Shown here: piece by piece, positions 17,471 through 25,812 of the stretch
How the letters are laid out: each line of letters begins with the position of its first letter
Position numbering within the stretch: the first letter of the stretch is position 1
Source of the DNA: Chitinophagaceae bacterium
Lineage (GTDB): Bacteria; Bacteroidota; Bacteroidia; Chitinophagales; Chitinophagaceae
Length of the DNA: 64,000 nucleotides
Assembly: GCA_016720585.1 (NCBI GenBank)
Contig: JADKKH010000004.1
Coordinates: forward strand, 62,001-126,000
Direction of reading: 5' to 3'
Made by a program: the position numbers and the translations under genes
Notes under the pieces: generated by a model
Seen by the model: the letters and a program-made list of their open reading frames with translations, nothing else
Told to the model about the DNA's origin: nothing
The model's database searches: none

Positions 17471-18799
17471 ATGAAAAAAATGTATTTTTCATTATTATTT
17501 TTAGTGTCTTTCTTATTGCTGGAAGAGACAGACAGACGGTTTATTGCAAACGGGAATAAAATTTTACAAAAGACTTCGGCTTCCGACGAAAAATTGCTTT
17601 ACCCGGAACTTGTAAACAGATTTTATGAATTGAACGGGAATAATCTTTTCTGGTTTGCCCCCGAAAATGAAAAAAAATTACATCGGCAGCAATTACTCCA
17701 TAGTATCGACACTGCAGACTATTTTGGACTCATTTCAAAATTGTATCATTATGCCGGTTTGAAATCTGCCCTTGAAACTGATATGATGGATACTGTGCTG
17801 GTTCGTAATGCCGACCGGCTTTATACCGATGCGGCCATTGCCGTTTTTAAAGATATTTATGCGGGATACAATAGGGCGCCATGGGTTTGGTATGACCAGC
17901 TTTCGGCGAAATATGCTGAAGCAGACAATGAATACCTGCTGCAATGCCTTTTGAGATCAGGAACAGCTGACCAACTGAAAATGTCAGTTGACTTATTAGA
18001 ACCAGCTCACCAGGAATATAAAAGTCTGAAACAGGAACTCCGGAAGCAAAAGGAAAAGAAATCATCAGATACCGTTGCCCGCCTGATTACATCAATAAAT
18101 TATTATCGATGGATACATCATTTCAATTTTGAAAAGGTCATTGTGGTTAATCTTGCAGCTGCCCGTTTACACTATTATGAAAAGGATAGCCTGGTATTGG
18201 ATATGAAAACGGTGGTGGGTAAATCCTCCACACCTACACCAAGATTTGCTACTGTTTGCGACCAGGCCATTCTATATCCTTATTGGTATGTACCACGGAG
18301 TATTACTTTTAAGGAGTATCTGCCAAAAATAAAGAATAACCCCTCCTGGCTGGATGCAAACAATATGCAGGTCATTGATGGATCTGGCAAAATAATGGAT
18401 CATCACCGGTTAAATTGGGCCTCTTTTCATGCAGGATATTTTCCTTTTATCATCCGCCAGTCAACCGGGTGTGATAACGCTTTGGGTATTATCAAATTCA
18501 ATATTATAACCCCGTATGGTGTCTATTTACATGACACCAACAAAAAGACTGTTTTTTTGTCAGCCTCCCGTTATTTTAGCCATGGATGTATCCGTATTGA
18601 AAAACCGATCCGGTTGGGTAATCTCTTATTGGCCGGAAAACTCGATACAACTTTCCTGCAGTCCTGTTTTAAAGAACAGAAACCGATACCTGTTCTGCTG
18701 GAAAAACCGGTTCCGGTTTTTGCTGTATACATGCCGGCAGTTGCAGATACAAGCGGTAAGATCCGGTATTACAGGGATGTTTATAAATTAATCAGATAA
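17471..18799 (+). CDS. L,D-transpeptidase (YkuD domain)
   Basis: 442 residues, with a short hydrophobic N-terminal segment (residues 4-16, LFLVSFLLL) acting as signal or anchor. The catalytic SHGCIRIEKP places His371 and Cys373 where YkuD enzymes carry the thiol nucleophile. Preceding it are the HDTNKKTVFL segment and an alpha-helical N-terminal half, as in YcbB-type transpeptidases. It should cross-link peptidoglycan (3-3 links) or attach lipoproteins to it in the periplasm. It follows the Na/Pi gene by 73 bases. A hairpin terminator follows its stop. Confidence 0.88.
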   Translation: MKKMYFSLLFLVSFLLLEETDRRFIANGNKILQKTSASDEKLLYPELVNRFYELNGNNLFWFAPENEKKLHRQQLLHSIDTADYFGLISKLYHYAGLKSALETDMMDTVLVRNADRLYTDAAIAVFKDIYAGYNRAPWVWYDQLSAKYAEADNEYLLQCLLRSGTADQLKMSVDLLEPAHQEYKSLKQELRKQKEKKSSDTVARLITSINYYRWIHHFNFEKVIVVNLAAARLHYYEKDSLVLDMKTVVGKSSTPTPRFATVCDQAILYPYWYVPRSITFKEYLPKIKNNPSWLDANNMQVIDGSGKIMDHHRLNWASFHAGYFPFIIRQSTGCDNALGIIKFNIITPYGVYLHDTNKKTVFLSASRYFSHGCIRIEKPIRLGNLLLAGKLDTTFLQSCFKEQKPIPVLLEKPVPVFAVYMPAVADTSGKIRYYRDVYKLIR

Positions 18800-18841
18800 T
18801 TGTTCCGAAGCAGGCTTTACACCGGACGAATCATCTTTAAT

Positions 18842-18872
18842 AAAAAAGCCCCGCTAATTGCGAAGCTTTTTT
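18842..18872. terminator. Bidirectional terminator between L,D-transpeptidase and tRNA-Leu
   Basis: AAAAAAGC pairs with GCTTTTTT across an inner CGC/GCG stem with loop TAATT. The A-run on one side and the T-run on the other suit termination on both strands: the transpeptidase gene from the left and the tRNA from the right, whose 3' end is one base away. Confidence 0.65.
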
Positions 18873-18873
18873 G

Positions 18874-18958
18874 TGCCCGAGATCGGAATCGAACCGATAC
18901 ATCCTTGCGAACGGCAGATTTTGAGTCTGCTGCGTCTACCAATTCCGCCACCCGGGCA
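18874..18958 (-). tRNA. tRNA-Leu(CAA)
   Basis: The minus strand folds into an 85-base cloverleaf: acceptor TGCCCGG with TCGGGCA, D-arm GCGGAATTGGTAGACGC, anticodon stem GCAGA/TCTGC with loop CTCAAAA (anticodon CAA, reads UUG), a class II variable arm as expected for leucine, and TCGGTTCGATTCCGA as T-arm. The CCA tail is not encoded. Confidence 0.95.
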
Positions 18959-18982
18959 GCTATGTAAATCAGGGTTGCAATA

Positions 18983-19501
18983 TTAAGCCATTCCGGCTAA
19001 TTGATGACGGATACGGTCTAAATATTTTTTTTGGTAATAGTATTCTTTTACTTGCAGCAATTCTTTTTCGGTAGTAATACCTTCTTTATAATGCTCCACA
19101 ATTTTCTTAACAGGTTCATATATTTCTTCTTGTAGTTCTGCCAGCCGTATTTCAAGATTGGGGAATAAGGATTTGTTTTCTCCCGCCTCCATTAATTCTT
19201 CGTTTATCTCTAAAATTTCCATCAGGAAACCCCGGGACAGTTCATATTTTTCTTCTTCCTCCAGCAATCCTTTTAACTGTAAAACATATTTAATGGTCTC
19301 ATCGGGGTTCTGAAATGTCTGAAAAGCTTTATTAAGCAAAGCTGATTTTTCCAGGACCGTTGTTTTTTCTGCTTCCGGGGCATTTGCAAAAAAATCTGGA
19401 TGGTATTTCCTGCTTAGTTCAAAAAACCTGCGGGGCAGGGTTGTTTTATCCACTATTAATTGCACCGGGATGTCAAATAAATCAAAATAAGTCATTACCA
19501 A
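18983..19501 (-). CDS. hscB: Fe-S cluster co-chaperone HscB
   Basis: 172 residues. The N-terminal J domain starts TYFDLFDIP and holds the HPD motif at residues 34-36 (KYHPDFF), which stimulates HscA/DnaK ATPase. The C-terminal helical region (about 90-172) matches the HscB oligomerisation/IscU-binding domain. It hands the scaffold IscU to the Hsp70 for [2Fe-2S] transfer. The ATG at 19495 (MTYFDLF) fits the family start slightly better than 19501. No isc genes are adjacent; it stands alone between the tRNA and the divergent ECF sigma gene. Confidence 0.92.
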   Translation of the reverse strand: MVMTYFDLFDIPVQLIVDKTTLPRRFFELSRKYHPDFFANAPEAEKTTVLEKSALLNKAFQTFQNPDETIKYVLQLKGLLEEEEKYELSRGFLMEILEINEELMEAGENKSLFPNLEIRLAELQEEIYEPVKKIVEHYKEGITTEKELLQVKEYYYQKKYLDRIRHQLAGMA

Positions 19502-19526
19502 TTATGTATAAACCGCCATTTTCCGG

Positions 19527-19534
19527 CAAAAATA
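19527..19534 (-). promoter_or_regulatory. -7 box (TATTTTTG) before hscB
   Basis: The minus strand reads TATTTTTG, matching TANNTTTG, ending 25 bases before the hscB start at 19501. A TTTTG lies 16 bases further up, a short spacing for a -33 element. The placement is sensible but the assignment is unproven. Confidence 0.4.
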
Positions 19535-19589
19535 TCCTTAGTTTGGGTTACAAAACAGGATTTTAAACTTACAAATTTACGTATAAAGC

Positions 19590-20195
19590 ATGGAGGTAAT
19601 AAGGAACTTCCCGGATTCGGAACTGGTGGCAAACCTAAAGGCCGGAAAACGGATGGATGAGACGATAAAAGCTATTTACCGGAGCCATTTCGACAGTTTG
19701 TGCTGGTATATCATGAACAACAGCGGAAGCCGGCAGGATGCCGAAGATGTGTTCCAGGAAGTGGTGGTGGCTTTTATTGACCTTGTAAAAAAGGACAAAT
19801 TCAGGGGTGAGTCCACGGTAAAGACCTTTTTATTTTCCCTGAACCGGTACACCTGGCTGAATGAACTGAAAAGAAGGGGGCGGGCCCTGGCAAGAGAAGA
19901 AAAATATGAAAGGGAGCAGGATAGAACGGAACTGGATACCGGTCACCATATAGCCGACCGGGAAGGAAAAACAGAAGTAGTGAAATTGATAGGAGCATTA
20001 GGTGAGTCTTGCCGGAAAATATTGCTTCTGTTTTATTATGAAGATTTATCTATGAAAGAAATACTTGAAGCAACCGATTTTGAAAATGAGCAAGTGGTGC
20101 GAAATAAAAAATACAAGTGCCTGAAACAACTGGAACAGATGTTACATGAAAACCCTGCTTTGAAACAAACATTAAAAAATTTATTGCATGGATAA
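19590..20195 (+). CDS. ECF RNA polymerase sigma factor
   Basis: 201 residues with region 2 at about 30-95 (DAEDVFQEVVVAF is the core-binding and -10 recognising part) and region 4 at about 130-185 (SCRKILLLFYYEDLSMKEI helix-turn-helix). There is no extra C-terminal domain. The stop overlaps the start of the following gene by 8 bases, the usual translational coupling of an ECF sigma and its membrane anti-sigma. Target promoters are unknown. The divergent hscB and the nearby DUF4382 and CHAT genes are candidates for regulation. Confidence 0.92.
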   Translation: MEVIRNFPDSELVANLKAGKRMDETIKAIYRSHFDSLCWYIMNNSGSRQDAEDVFQEVVVAFIDLVKKDKFRGESTVKTFLFSLNRYTWLNELKRRGRALAREEKYEREQDRTELDTGHHIADREGKTEVVKLIGALGESCRKILLLFYYEDLSMKEILEATDFENEQVVRNKKYKCLKQLEQMLHENPALKQTLKNLLHG

Positions 20196-20970
20196 TTCTA
20201 CGCCAACAATGTCTGAAAAATTAGTTCAATACCTGGATGGTGCGTTGACGGGGTCTGAAAAAAGCAACCTGGAAAAGCAGTTGTTAGCAGAAGAGGCTTT
20301 GCAGCAGGAGCTGGATAGATTAAAATCCACCCGCGAAGCTTTAAAATTATATGGTTTGCAGCAAAAAGTTTCCGGTATTCATGTGCAAATGATGGAAGAG
20401 TTTAGCCCGGCAGTACGGAAAATGAATCCGCTTGCTAAGGGGTCAGTCAAAAAAATGGTGCGTTACAGTATTGCTGTTGCCGCCAGTTTGCTACTGATCA
20501 TTGGAGGCTATATGGCCTATAATTTCTTTACACTTTCGCCGGATAAAGTTTTTGCCTCCCGGTATCAGTCGTATGAGCTGGTGACAGTTCGTAACGGCAA
20601 TACCATTGAAACCCCTGTCGAAAAAGCTTTCCGGGAAAAGAATTTCCAGGAAGTATTCCGGATACATGATGCCCGTGAAGACCTTACCCCAAAAGGAGAA
20701 TTTTTGTGTGGTGCCGCCGCTCTTGAATCAGCTAATAATACCAAAGCGATAACATGCTTTAAAGAGGTGCTGGAGGCTAATAAAAAAAGCGGGCAGCCCT
20801 TATTTAATGATGAAGCAGAGTATTATTTATCGCTGAGTTATATCCGGAATAAGGATTACGATTATGCGTTGGAAATGTTGAATAAAATACAGGATGATCC
20901 CAGCCATTTGTATAATGAAAAAATTTCTCATAAACTTATTCGCCAGGTTAAGATGCTGAAGTGGCGGTAA
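20188..20970 (+). CDS. Membrane anti-sigma factor with C-terminal TPR-like region
   Basis: 260 residues: a cytosolic N-terminal ~90 residues starting MSEKLVQYLDGALTGSEKSN (the zinc-free anti-sigma start common in Bacteroidota), one transmembrane helix at 92-112 (SIAVAASLLLIIGGYMAY), and a periplasmic ~148 residues ending in two TPR-like helix pairs (AEYYLSLSYIRNKDYDYALEML). The topology N-in, C-out fits an anti-sigma that senses something outside or is cleaved there. It overlaps the sigma gene by 8 bases. A strong intrinsic terminator follows 31 bases after the stop, so the sigma/anti-sigma pair forms its own unit. Confidence 0.8.
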   Translation: MDNSTPTMSEKLVQYLDGALTGSEKSNLEKQLLAEEALQQELDRLKSTREALKLYGLQQKVSGIHVQMMEEFSPAVRKMNPLAKGSVKKMVRYSIAVAASLLLIIGGYMAYNFFTLSPDKVFASRYQSYELVTVRNGNTIETPVEKAFREKNFQEVFRIHDAREDLTPKGEFLCGAAALESANNTKAITCFKEVLEANKKSGQPLFNDEAEYYLSLSYIRNKDYDYALEMLNKIQDDPSHLYNEKISHKLIRQVKMLKWR

Positions 20971-21001
20971 TTTTCTTGCTTAGGTTAAGGTTTAATGGTC
21001 G

Positions 21002-21032
21002 TCCTCCCCCGGTATGGGGGAGGATTTTTTTT
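21002..21032 (+). terminator. Rho-independent terminator after the anti-sigma gene
   Basis: TCCTCCCCC pairs with GGGGGAGGA across loop GGTAT-like bases, and is followed by an eight-base T-run. It ends the sigma/anti-sigma transcript 31 bases after the stop. Confidence 0.85.
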
Positions 21033-21091
21033 AATACTGATTACAATTCTCCCAGTTGGGTTGACCTATTATTGAATCTAAACTCAGTATT

Positions 21092-21931
21092 ATGAACAAC
21101 ATCATTCGAATTTGTGTAATTGCTTTGCTGGTCACCTCCGCCGTATTATTTTCCTGCCAAAAAGATGTGGGAACAAACGGAGTCATGACAACGGACATTT
21201 CTAAGCCACATGCTGTCACCATTTATCTTACAGACCACCAGACACCTGTTTTTGATAGTGTATTCATTGACATCCAGCGACTGGAAGTGAAACTGGAAGA
21301 TGATACACTGCCCAATGGTGGTTGGGTGAATCTTGCAATCCATCCGGGTGTTTATAATATTCTGCGTTTCCGGAATGGGTTGGATACCCTCTTTGCAACC
21401 GGAACATTGCCTACTGCCAGATTGCAAAAGATCAAACTGGTTCTCGGAACACAAAATACTGCCATGAAAAACGGGCAAAGCTTTCCACTCCGTGTGAAAG
21501 ATGAGGACCGGGAAGTGATCGCAGACCTGGGAAGCAGCAATTTTGAAATAACTCCGGCTGGCCAGGTTCTTTTCTGGATTGATTTTGATGCCGGAAATTC
21601 CATCCAACCGGATAACAGCGGTCCGGGTAACGGCAATGGATACCGGTTGAAGTCACATATAAAAATATTTACCCGCAGCTTCTCCGGTAGCCTGGAAGGT
21701 AAGGTGCTGCCCCGTGCAGCAGATGCCATCGTGAAAGCAATTATCGGTTCAGATACCGCAACGGCCATACCCGATCACGATGATGGAGAATTTAAAATTG
21801 TAGGATTGACTGCGGGTACTTACCAGGTATTCATTGATGGTCAGAATGGCTATAGGGATACCCTCATTACAAATGTGATCATAAGAAACCGGGAGGATAC
21901 ACATATGCCCACGATACAATTACATCAATAA
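21092..21931 (+). CDS. DUF4382 lipoprotein with carboxypeptidase-like C-terminal domain
   Basis: 279 residues. A signal peptide ends in a lipobox (VLFSCQKD, Cys near residue 22). Residues ~40-185 match DUF4382 (VTIYLTDHQTP, DSVFIDIQRLEV, GVYNILRFRNGLDTL, LPTARLQKIKLVLG). From about 200 a carboxypeptidase regulatory-like beta domain follows (GSLEGKVLPRAADA ... GEFKIVGLTAGTYQVFIDG). It is an outer-surface or periplasmic lipoprotein of unknown role. It has its own unit after the terminator and runs toward the CHAT gene (convergent, 23 bases apart). Confidence 0.85.
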   Translation: MNNIIRICVIALLVTSAVLFSCQKDVGTNGVMTTDISKPHAVTIYLTDHQTPVFDSVFIDIQRLEVKLEDDTLPNGGWVNLAIHPGVYNILRFRNGLDTLFATGTLPTARLQKIKLVLGTQNTAMKNGQSFPLRVKDEDREVIADLGSSNFEITPAGQVLFWIDFDAGNSIQPDNSGPGNGNGYRLKSHIKIFTRSFSGSLEGKVLPRAADAIVKAIIGSDTATAIPDHDDGEFKIVGLTAGTYQVFIDGQNGYRDTLITNVIIRNREDTHMPTIQLHQ

Positions 21932-21954
21932 TCTATTTGCCTGCCTGTGAACAA

Positions 21955-24771
21955 CTAAGCCTGCCTGTTAATTTCAGGCTGGCTTTTTCTTTTTGCAAAA
22001 AGGTATAGACTGGCTCCAATTATGATACCCAGTGCAATCCACCACCAGTTGGATGAATTTTGCCGGGTCTCATAATTACCGATAAATATAAGGTTGGCCC
22101 AGTAATTAGGTGATTTGAAACGGGGATCCATTTCTGTATCCTGCAACAGGTCCAGTTTAGCTTGTTGCAATGCTTTGTCTTTTGTATATTTTTTCCCCAG
22201 GTAATAATGCAGGCGTTGCATGATGTAAGCGGTTGTCTTATCTTCAGCTTTCCATAAAGAGGTAATAATATTGGGGCAACCGGCATATGCAAAGGCTCTG
22301 GACAAACTCATCAGCCCTTCTCCTTTTATCAATTTACCAGCACCGGTTTCACAGGCACTGAGAATCACCAGTTTTGCAGAATCAAGTTTGAGGTTATAAA
22401 TCTCCTGCGCATAAAGTTTATATTCATGATTTCCCGGGTAAAATGCAATAAAGGAACGGGATGGGATCTCATTATTCACAGTGGCATGTGTGGCCAGGTG
22501 AACCATACCGAAATGATTGACTAGTTGCAGAAAATTTGTTTTGGTAGCTGCTGAATCAGAAAAAGATAGTCCGGGCAGGTTAGCAATTTCTTCACCGGAA
22601 GCAGGCAGCTGTCCCAGGTTGTTCCCGGATGAGTCAGTATATCCTTTCTTAGCAAAAGGTGCAAATGACAAAATGCCCGACGACCTTTTTCTTTTTTCAT
22701 TTTCACCAAGGAGCGCTGTTGTATATTGGTATTGGATAGAGAATCTTTCCAGGAGATATTTTTTGCTTTCGTCCTGCAAGGCTTCAAAGGGCAGGTAGTT
22801 GAGTTCGTCATCCGGAATAAGGAGCAGCCTGTTTATCTGTGAAAGTTTTGACTGAACCGGGGAAATCAGTTGTTTATACAGATCCATCGCAGCACCTGTG
22901 CCGGTATACCGTTGTTCAGGAGATGTATTATTCAGGCTCGTTTTAATAAGCTCGATATCAGTGAAGAACTTTTTAGTTATCGGAGTCCGCTGGTATTCGA
23001 AACGGGTGGAGGTGACCAGAAAAGTCAGCAGTTCATTTTCGGATAGATGATATGAAAGAAGGGCGGTATAGTTATCTAATTTTTTTTGTAAGGTATGTAT
23101 GGTGGGTATTTTCTCAACGGATATTATTTGTTGCCAGTAAGGATCATCATTTAATTTTTTCTGCAGGTTCCCAAGCTCTATTTCCTGATCACGGATACCG
23201 TTGTTGATCTGAAGTAACTGGTTGCTATCCGTTACCTGGAACGATTTCAGGGTTAATCGGGTTATGGTCCTTTTTAACAAGGATACCTGCCGGGTCAGTT
23301 CCCGGGTCTCACCCGGAAGGGTTTTTATTTCATTCTCCTGTACATTAAGTGAAAGAATGGATGCTTTGTTTTGCTGGTCAAATAAAAAAGCTTCTTCCAG
23401 ATATTTTTTTTCCCGGGTCAATTCATAAAGCTGCAGACTGATATCAATGGGCCGGCTGTGTACCCCGTATTTTATTTTTCCCAGAAACAACCGGGATTCA
23501 TCTGAGTCATAGGTTTTTTCAACATAATTAGCCAGTTTGAAAGCAGCCTGGTAGGCAGCAAAAGAGGCTTTGAGGAGTTGAATATCTTTTTCCTGGTGAT
23601 ACCAGCTTTCCAAAACATCTCCTTTTGCCGACAGCGTATTAAATAAATGGATATACGAAAAAGCTCCGCTGAATTGCTCCGGGTTTTTTGTGAAGTCAGT
23701 TTCGGTAAAAGCGTTATCAAACTGCCGGGCAGTTTCCTGGTAACGGACTGTTGCTTCTTTATAAAGACGTTGATTGGCCAGTTGATCAGCCTGGTATTTT
23801 AAAATTAGTCCCAGTTGTATATTATTCCTGTGGCCATTCCATTTAATGTTTTCTGCAAGCGCTTTGTGAAAATATAATTCGGAGGAGTCTGGTTCATGTA
23901 ATTCTGTAAAAGCAACACCCAGGTGATAATAGAGGTCAATAGTTTTTTTATTATTATCATAATTTACTTTCCGCAGATACTCAATTGATTTTTTATAATC
24001 CTTTTCTTTCTGATAGATAATTCCCAGGTTGTGGTAAATTTCATTTTGAAAAATATTGTAAGAAAGAAGACTGGTATAAACGGATTTGGCCTGGGTAAAC
24101 TCTTCCAGGTTGATATATAAAGCCGCAATATTTATTTTATAATTCGCCAATAAACTGATGTTGCCGGGATCCGTAACCGCCAGGACTTCCAGTGCTTTTT
24201 CAAAATAATTTCCTGATTGCCTGTAATTGCCGGTTTCATAATACATAACACCCAGGCGGTTATAAAGCCGTTGTGATTCATTCAGCGGCCGGGGGTATTT
24301 ATCCTTAACCTGTTCGGCTTTTTTATAAAAACTTAAGGCCGAATCAAACTGGTTTTGCGAATAATAAATACCTCCTGTGTACAGGTAAGGCTGGAATAAA
24401 AAAGAATCTGGAATTGACCGTAGCTTTTCTTTCAGGGTTATAACCGACAAATAATCCTTCAGGGCCACGTTTACACTATCCAGGTAATAGGCGGAGAAAG
24501 CTGCTTTCAGCCTGCTAAAAAAGGCTAACGAATCATTTCCTGATTTTTCAAGGTTGGGTTGTAGCCGTGTGAATGCCCGATAGGCCTGGCGATATTTTTG
24601 ATTGGCATCTTCCTGTTTGGTGTCGTCGCTCGCAGCCAGTTTGGAAAGCTGCTCAGCCTGCTGAAATAATTTGTCAGCAGCAGTATATGCCGCCTTCATA
24701 TTGATTTCGTTCTGTGAAAAACAAAATAAAAGGAAAAAAGCCAGCAAAAAGGAAAGTAAAAGTCTCAGCAT
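21955..24771 (-). CDS. TPR-CHAT caspase-like putative protease, membrane anchored
   Basis: 938 residues from the ATG at 24771, which begins a clean signal/anchor MLRLLLSFLLAFFLLFCFS. An in-frame start 51 bases upstream would add 17 non-hydrophobic residues and overlap the lipoprotein gene. About ten TPR-like helix pairs fill residues ~40-450. The CHAT domain near the C-terminus keeps the His/Cys dyad (HLATHA, His ~762; LSACETG, Cys ~807). A last transmembrane helix (WWWIALGIIIGASLYLF) follows. The TPR-CHAT part would be periplasmic if the N-terminus is a signal peptide. It starts 40 bases after the lipoprotein gene. The substrate is unknown. Confidence 0.85.
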   Translation of the reverse strand: MLRLLLSFLLAFFLLFCFSQNEINMKAAYTAADKLFQQAEQLSKLAASDDTKQEDANQKYRQAYRAFTRLQPNLEKSGNDSLAFFSRLKAAFSAYYLDSVNVALKDYLSVITLKEKLRSIPDSFLFQPYLYTGGIYYSQNQFDSALSFYKKAEQVKDKYPRPLNESQRLYNRLGVMYYETGNYRQSGNYFEKALEVLAVTDPGNISLLANYKINIAALYINLEEFTQAKSVYTSLLSYNIFQNEIYHNLGIIYQKEKDYKKSIEYLRKVNYDNNKKTIDLYYHLGVAFTELHEPDSSELYFHKALAENIKWNGHRNNIQLGLILKYQADQLANQRLYKEATVRYQETARQFDNAFTETDFTKNPEQFSGAFSYIHLFNTLSAKGDVLESWYHQEKDIQLLKASFAAYQAAFKLANYVEKTYDSDESRLFLGKIKYGVHSRPIDISLQLYELTREKKYLEEAFLFDQQNKASILSLNVQENEIKTLPGETRELTRQVSLLKRTITRLTLKSFQVTDSNQLLQINNGIRDQEIELGNLQKKLNDDPYWQQIISVEKIPTIHTLQKKLDNYTALLSYHLSENELLTFLVTSTRFEYQRTPITKKFFTDIELIKTSLNNTSPEQRYTGTGAAMDLYKQLISPVQSKLSQINRLLLIPDDELNYLPFEALQDESKKYLLERFSIQYQYTTALLGENEKRKRSSGILSFAPFAKKGYTDSSGNNLGQLPASGEEIANLPGLSFSDSAATKTNFLQLVNHFGMVHLATHATVNNEIPSRSFIAFYPGNHEYKLYAQEIYNLKLDSAKLVILSACETGAGKLIKGEGLMSLSRAFAYAGCPNIITSLWKAEDKTTAYIMQRLHYYLGKKYTKDKALQQAKLDLLQDTEMDPRFKSPNYWANLIFIGNYETRQNSSNWWWIALGIIIGASLYLFAKRKSQPEINRQA

Positions 24772-24811
24772 GATAAGTGGAATACTTATCAAATTTAAAG
24801 TCTGGGAACCA

Positions 24812-25627
24812 TTAGTGCGCAATAATAATCACACAGGGCGGCCTGGGTTTGGCTACCTGTTCGGTACGGCTGGCAAATTCTGCAGTGTTGAACGTGCCAT
24901 TCCGGAGAAAAACGCCCTGGGAGGTCCGGTCATTGAGTATGTCCCATAGATACTGCGGAACATCAGCCATGGTATTATACCAATAGAGCAGGACTTTCAG
25001 TTTATTCAGAGATTTGCCACTGGCATCATTGAGGCGGTATTTTATTTCAAAGGTTTGTTGGGCATCATTGCGGGGTGGGAAACCAAATACGCCGTTCCTA
25101 ATGGTTTCGGACAGGTTAATTTTTCCATTGTCTGTTCGTACAGAACAGCCTCCGCCGTTGGCTACATTTCCTTCGTCAAAACTGGAACCATTAAGAGGTA
25201 ATATCCGGCCCGGGTTTGAATTATAAACCGGGTTGGCTATGGAATCCCCATCTGCCAGTTTAAAAAAATGATCCGTAAAAGTGATCCCGGAAAGTACAAC
25301 CAGGGTTTGGGTGGTATCTCCTGTGGGAGAGACATGGGTAATGCGGTAGCGTAGACCTGCTTCGCTATTATTCAGGTTAATGGCACCGGTCAGTGCATCA
25401 ATTTCAATTCCTTCCGGGAAACCGGAATACACTCCATCGCGGTGCGTTAAAGGAAAAAGGATATTATCGCCGGCAGCAGGTTTGAGATACAGGATGGAAT
25501 CCCCATAGCTCAGTTTATAAGGCCCGGGAGGTAAATTATTATTATCTGTTGATTTTTTACAGGAGGCCAGGGCCCAAATGAAAGACAGGAAGACAAATGT
25601 TGATACGACTGTTTTCGATTTCTTCAT
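24812..25627 (-). CDS. Hypothetical lipoprotein upstream of the CHAT protease
   Basis: 271 residues with a signal peptide and lipobox (WALASCKKS, Cys near residue 23). The mature part is probably all-beta, with two repeated-looking strands-rich halves (SYGDSILYLKP, EGIEIDALTGAINLNNSE, RYRITHVSPTGDTTQTL). No enzyme motif is visible. It starts the minus-strand unit with the CHAT gene, about 40 bases apart, so it is a likely partner, for example a ligand-binding or regulatory lipoprotein. The family was not recognised. Confidence 0.7.
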   Translation of the reverse strand: MKKSKTVVSTFVFLSFIWALASCKKSTDNNNLPPGPYKLSYGDSILYLKPAAGDNILFPLTHRDGVYSGFPEGIEIDALTGAINLNNSEAGLRYRITHVSPTGDTTQTLVVLSGITFTDHFFKLADGDSIANPVYNSNPGRILPLNGSSFDEGNVANGGGCSVRTDNGKINLSETIRNGVFGFPPRNDAQQTFEIKYRLNDASGKSLNKLKVLLYWYNTMADVPQYLWDILNDRTSQGVFLRNGTFNTAEFASRTEQVAKPRPPCVIIIAH

Positions 25628-25812
25628 AAAAAGGGCCTTTTTTGTTTGTAAACGCTCCAGGTGCCGATGTAACCTTCTCTGCGTATTTTTTATAGTCCTA
25701 AAATAAGCACACTTTTCATGCCATTTTGTATGATATTAATCAGTTTGTTTGGCAGCAGGATTAGAGGCAACTTTGCCCTGATAACAGGCAAGTTATGAAA
25801 TAATAAAAGTGT

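Noticed and set aside
21944..21992. CCTGCC-type repeats between the DUF4382 and CHAT genes
   Set aside because: The copies are direct and imperfect, with no stem or T-run that would suit a terminator.
24772..24822. Longer start of the TPR-CHAT gene
   Set aside because: It would overlap the upstream lipoprotein and place polar residues before the signal; the ATG at 24771 begins a clean signal.
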